A program made the translations under genes and the position numbers. 64,000 nucleotides of DNA, taken from the NCBI RefSeq assembly GCF_000422905.1, contig NZ_AUGY01000029.1, positions 18,384 through 82,383 on the forward strand. The letters run 5' to 3'. The DNA comes from Paenibacillus alginolyticus DSM 5050 = NBRC 15375 (GTDB taxonomy: Bacteria; Bacillota; Bacilli; Paenibacillales; NBRC-103111). Shown here piece after piece: positions 61,116-64,000 of this stretch. How positions within the stretch are numbered: position 1 is the stretch's first letter; every line of letters starts with the position of its first letter. The notes under the pieces are model-generated. The model searched no databases and had not been told where the DNA came from. It worked only from the letters and a program-made list of their open reading frames with translations.

Positions 61116-62045
61116 CTACCATAAGCCCGAATTCGTTGTTTTCTTGGAAATGTAGTTCGCCGACGTGACCAGAATAAGACCGATGATGCCTTCGAACAGA
61201 CCAACTGCAGTGGCATAACTGAAGTTCCCGCCGGTGATCCCCATCCGGTAGACGTAAGTGGAGATAACATCTGCCGATTCATAGGTTAATGGATTGTACA
61301 AGAGCAGGATTTTCTCGAAATTCGCTCCCAATATGCTGCCAATATCGAGAATGAGCAACGTCATGATCGTCGGCAAAATACCTGGAATCGTAATGTGCCA
61401 TGCTAGCCGTAACCGATTAGCCCCATCCACTTTGGCCGCTTCGTACAAATCGGTATTGATACCGGTCATCGCCGCCAAGTAGAGAATGGTGCCCCAACCG
61501 AGCCCTTGCCAAATGCCGGACGTCACATAAATCGTCGGGAACCATTGCGGTAAGGAAATGAATGCAATTTTCTCGAACCCCAGATTGACGAGCAGTGTGT
61601 TAATCGGCCCGGACATGGATAGCAATTCCTTGGTCATGCCCGCGACGATGACCATGGAGATAAAGTGAGGCAGATACGATACGGTCTGGACGAATTTCTT
61701 GACGCGAATCCGCAGCAGTTCATTCAGCAACAGCGCAAAAATCAAAGTGAGCGGGAAACGAATGACTAAATACAAGACACTTAAATACAAATCGTTGCGG
61801 AAGGCTCTCCAAAAGGAGGGATCCTTCATGAACATGGTAAAGTAAGATAATCCTACCCATTCCGTCCCGAACAAGTTGGTTCCGCCTCTATACTTTCGGA
61901 AAGCGATTACATTACCAAGCATAGGAACGTACTTGAAAATGATAAAGTAAATAACGGGAATAATTAGAAAGGAATATAACTTCCACTCCTTCCTGACGTG
62001 TCTCAGAAGAGGGGTCTGTAAAACCGCCTTATTCGCAACTGACAT
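61116..62045 (-). CDS. LplB-type carbohydrate ABC permease
   Basis: This 309-residue permease has the LplB signature start (WKLYSFLIIPVIYFIIFKYV followed by PMLGNVIAF) and the EAA loop EAAKVDGAN followed by LRLAWHITIPGILP. It ends ISKKTTNSGLW. I chose the ATG at 62045; the frame opens at a GTG at 62060 that overlaps the likely site GGTGGGTGAT. It is the first gene of the minus-strand transporter/aguA group and is divergent from the AraC gene at 62478. Confidence 0.9.
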   Translation of the reverse strand: MSVANKAVLQTPLLRHVRKEWKLYSFLIIPVIYFIIFKYVPMLGNVIAFRKYRGGTNLFGTEWVGLSYFTMFMKDPSFWRAFRNDLYLSVLYLVIRFPLTLIFALLLNELLRIRVKKFVQTVSYLPHFISMVIVAGMTKELLSMSGPINTLLVNLGFEKIAFISLPQWFPTIYVTSGIWQGLGWGTILYLAAMTGINTDLYEAAKVDGANRLRLAWHITIPGILPTIMTLLILDIGSILGANFEKILLLYNPLTYESADVISTYVYRMGITGGNFSYATAVGLFEGIIGLILVTSANYISKKTTNSGLW

Positions 62046-62138
62046 ACAATCACCCACCACTTTCTATCGGAAAATTGTCCCCTAATCACACACCAATAAA
62101 TCTTCGAAATCGTGCGTCATCACTATCCCCCTTGATTC

Positions 62139-62163
62139 GTATGCGTTTTCAGAAACCGCATAC
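62139..62163. promoter_or_regulatory. Palindromic operator candidate in the divergent promoter region
   Basis: GTATGCGTTTTC and GAAACCGCATAC form 12-bp arms with one mismatch, directly abutting around a single base, 94 bp upstream of the LplB-type start. The shared 430-bp region 62061-62477 contains no gene and should hold promoters for both the importer operon and the AraC gene. The palindrome is a likely binding site for a dimeric regulator. Confidence 0.45.
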
Positions 62164-62477
62164 AAAACGCTTTAAAAAAATGGTTACGTTGCCTAAAGTT
62201 GTCCTCAATTGCCGTTCCCCGCGTTATTCGAATCATAAAAACCTGTAATTATTAAATAATCTCATCGCAAACTGGCGCGGCTTCAATTGTAGCATAAGCA
62301 CCATTTATTTAATATTATTTTACAAAATGGGCCTTTTTTTTACCATAGAAGAATACAAGAATACTTGTAATTATTAAAGATCTTTTAAGAGCCATATGGG
62401 CATGTTATGATGGACATAGTGCCTCCTTTTCCCGAGAAAGGAAGCGATCCTGAATAATCCTGGAGCTGATCTTTGCC

Positions 62478-63278
62478 ATGGACTTCGAGCAGTTCGAATC
62501 ATTTGTCCCCGAGGTTTTCTTATTCGTCGACCGCCGTTGTTTCCCCGATTGGGAAATCATCCGACAGGAAATCGATTTTCACGACCTGACGTTCATCATC
62601 GGAGGAAAATCGAATTATTTTGTTAACGGTGAGAAAATCACGGTGGAAGCGGGGGATATGCTTTACATTCCCCATGGAAGCATCCGCGAGGCGCATACCT
62701 TCAAAGATGATCCCATGCATTCCTATGCCTTCAACTTTACTCTGTTGCAGCCCTCTGGTAAAATCCGATTTCCGTTCGAAACCGTAACCAAAAATCGAAT
62801 CTCAAGCGAAATCTTAAACTACATCCTTGAATTTAATCGCGTTTGGAGTGGCATGCAGCCCGGATATCGGATGTTTGCGAGGGGCATCTTTCATTTGATT
62901 CTCCACCGGTTGCTGGCGATTTCCTTTCACCATTCCCCGACATCCCATTCCGATATCCGGATCGACAAGGTCAAGGAGTTCATCATCGACCACTACTCGA
63001 ATGAGCTGGATTTGGCGACCGTCGCCAAGGTGGTCAATCTGCACCCTGTGTATCTCGGCAAGCTCTTCAAAACAAACACGAGCTTCAGCGTCAAGCATTT
63101 CACCAACATCATTCGGGTCAACAACGCGGAAATGATGCTGTCCGGCGGCGGGTTTTCCGTCTCAGAAGTGGCGGAACGCTGCGGGTACAAAGACATCAGC
63201 TATTTCAGCAATGTATTCAGATCCATTAAAGGCTATCCTCCGTCAAAGGCAAGCATGCAAAAAAGAATCTCAGAATGA
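62478..63278 (+). CDS. AraC-family regulator with N-terminal cupin domain
   Basis: This 266-residue regulator has an AraC-binding/cupin fold at residues 30-100 (DLTFIIGGKSNYFVNGEKIT, AGDMLYIPHGSIREAH) and a C-terminal pair of helix-turn-helices (LATVAKVVNLHPVYLGKLFK; VSEVAERCGYKDISYFSNVF, followed by GYPPS). A GGAG lies 12 bases before the ATG. It is divergent from the LplB/YtcP/LplA-GH2-aguA genes and is probably their activator, with an imported or extracellularly derived uronate sugar as effector. Confidence 0.9.
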   Translation: MDFEQFESFVPEVFLFVDRRCFPDWEIIRQEIDFHDLTFIIGGKSNYFVNGEKITVEAGDMLYIPHGSIREAHTFKDDPMHSYAFNFTLLQPSGKIRFPFETVTKNRISSEILNYILEFNRVWSGMQPGYRMFARGIFHLILHRLLAISFHHSPTSHSDIRIDKVKEFIIDHYSNELDLATVAKVVNLHPVYLGKLFKTNTSFSVKHFTNIIRVNNAEMMLSGGGFSVSEVAERCGYKDISYFSNVFRSIKGYPPSKASMQKRISE

Positions 63279-63299
63279 ACCGGAGTTGTGGAAAAGTAT

Positions 63300-63531
63300 A
63301 ATAAACAGAAGCAGTCGCTTTATGGCACATTGTGTACTGAGCGAGCTTCCAAGGCTGAAACATAGCTCTCACTAAGGCATCTCTTTTTGCCAATTCTGCC
63401 ATTTGAACGGCGGAAGAACAGCCCGAAACCATGCCAACGACATAAAGAAAACAGATCAACCTGGATGGTGTACCGCTGCGTTTCATCACACCTGACTGGT
63501 CCATAAATAAAGAGAAGTCAAAACGATCCAA
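63300..63531 (-). pseudogene. N-terminal remnant of an IS4/IS5-type transposase
   Basis: The minus-strand reading LDRFDFSLFMDQSGVMKRSG followed by VSGCSSAVQMAELAKRDALV and RAMF has the pattern of the N-terminal domain of IS4/IS5/IS1182-type transposases (variable-length hydrophobic block, then GCSS..QLAERLKRDPALR). After that the frame runs into unrelated sequence with no catalytic domain. No terminal repeats were identified. The call is by pattern only. Confidence 0.4.
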
Positions 63532-63548
63532 TAGTGTACGTAAGAAAA

Positions 63549-63573
63549 ACCTAGCGGAAGTTCGCCGCTAGGT
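63549..63573. terminator. Terminator-like hairpin
   Basis: ACCTAGCGG pairs perfectly with CCGCTAGGT around a 7-base loop, followed by CCTTTTCT on the plus strand and TTTTTC on the minus strand. It may end transcripts from the AraC gene or from the transposase remnant. Confidence 0.65.
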
Positions 63574-63699
63574 CCTTTTCTGTGCTGAGTGATTCGTTTG
63601 AGCGTGGGGGAGGAAATTGGGTATGGGGTTCCGACCGCTGTTGAATTTCGTGTTATTTGAATTGTATTTATGTTTATGATCAAATGAAAAGGGATGGTT

Positions 63700-63790
63700 T
63701 TATCATTAGAAAATCCCTGGTGTGATCATCAGGAATTCCCTGGTATGATCATCGAAAAATCCCTGGTCTGAGCTGGAAATTCTTCTGTGG
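63700..63790 (+). repeat. IS21-family left-end repeats
   Basis: Three 23-bp direct repeats lie head to tail at 63700-63722, 63723-63745 and 63746-63768, with unit TGATCATCGAAAAATCCCTG plus GT and one base. A degenerate fourth begins at 63769 (TGAGCTGGAAATTC). Multiple end repeats of this kind are transposase-binding sites of IS21-family elements and lie just before istA, as here. The first repeat is the least conserved and may include the element tip. Confidence 0.75.
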
Positions 63791-63868
63791 TATTTGAGAT
63801 ATTTCAGCCCCTTTCGGTCATCCAATTGACGTACAATTCTTCTTGCAGAGATGCAAGGAGGAGAAAGG

Positions 63869-64000
63869 ATGATGAAGAGCATGGAGCAGATCCACCGAGT
63901 CAAAGTGTTACAAATGCAGCAACAGGGGCCCTATCAGATCGCCAAGGAATTAAAGATGGATGTGAAAACCGTCCGCAAGTATATGGCCAAAGAAGACTTT
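63869..64000 (+). CDS. istA: IS21-family transposase IstA (partial, N-terminus only)
   Basis: Forty-four codons are visible before the window ends. The start (ATG ATG at 63869) follows AAGGAGGAGAAAGG. The sequence MMKSMEQIHRVKVLQMQQQG, then the helix-turn-helix YQIAKELKMDVKTVRKYMAK, matches the DNA-binding N-terminus of IstA. The end repeats at 63700-63790 lie directly upstream. The catalytic domain and istB should follow outside the window. Confidence 0.85.
   Translation, partial: MMKSMEQIHRVKVLQMQQQGPYQIAKELKMDVKTVRKYMAKEDF

Overview
The window looks like an accessory carbohydrate-utilisation region of an endospore-forming member of the Bacillota, most likely Paenibacillus or a close relative. 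The evidence is a sporulation sigma-K coding sequence, the bacillithiol pair BshB2/YojF, YesM/YesN-type regulators, LplA/LplB/YtcP-type ABC importers, strong AGGAGG ribosome binding sites with frequent TTG/GTG starts, and dense glycoside hydrolase content. The assignment is inferred from protein families; no marker gene is present.

Layout. (1) 1-13.8 kb, minus strand: a long operon-like series running from a GH32 fructan hydrolase (11920-13779) through a solute-binding protein fused to carbohydrate-binding domains, two permeases, a membrane-anchored NHL/TPR protein, a YIP1 membrane protein, a large secreted DUF5696 protein, two more permeases and a second binding lipoprotein that leaves the window. 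(2) 14-16.8 kb, scarred: a frameshifted IS6-like element, orphan IS-end-like repeats, an orphan ABC ATPase and a sigma-K gene lacking its normal N-terminus. (3) 17.0-19.5 kb, plus strand: a lone heparinase II/III-type lyase without a signal peptide. (4) 19.6-34.4 kb, minus strand: a catabolic operon, GH38 alpha-mannosidase, two permeases, binding lipoprotein, YesM/YesN-type two-component system, GH2 beta-galactosidase and GH51 arabinofuranosidase. (5) 34.7-39.2 kb: a large membrane AraC regulator between two IS6-like copies, then an IS-truncated GH13 remnant. (6) 39.2-46.0 kb: non-catabolic genes, namely small proteins, a GNAT acetyltransferase, a two-repeat DUF4822-like protein, a VIT1/CCC1 transporter, bshB2-yojF and a PASTA pseudokinase, with dispersed intergenic repeats. 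(7) 46.2-63.3 kb: hexuronate and aldouronate catabolism, with GntR-uxuA-uxuB on the plus strand, an AraC gene broken by a nonsense codon, a Gfo/Idh/MocA oxidoreductase, and then minus-strand NIF3-like, GH67 alpha-glucuronidase, GH2, binding protein and two permeases, faced by a divergent AraC regulator. (8) 63.3-64 kb: a transposase remnant and the left end of an IS21-family element.

How the genes work together. Three importer-plus-hydrolase modules each pair sugar uptake with enzymes: fructan (GH32), mannose/galactose/arabinose-bearing glycans (GH38, GH2, GH51) and glucuronoxylan fragments (GH67, then UxuB/UxuA for the released uronate). The least understood part is the DUF5696/YIP1/NHL/double-importer assembly at 1-11.8 kb, which I regard as the best candidate for an undescribed system.
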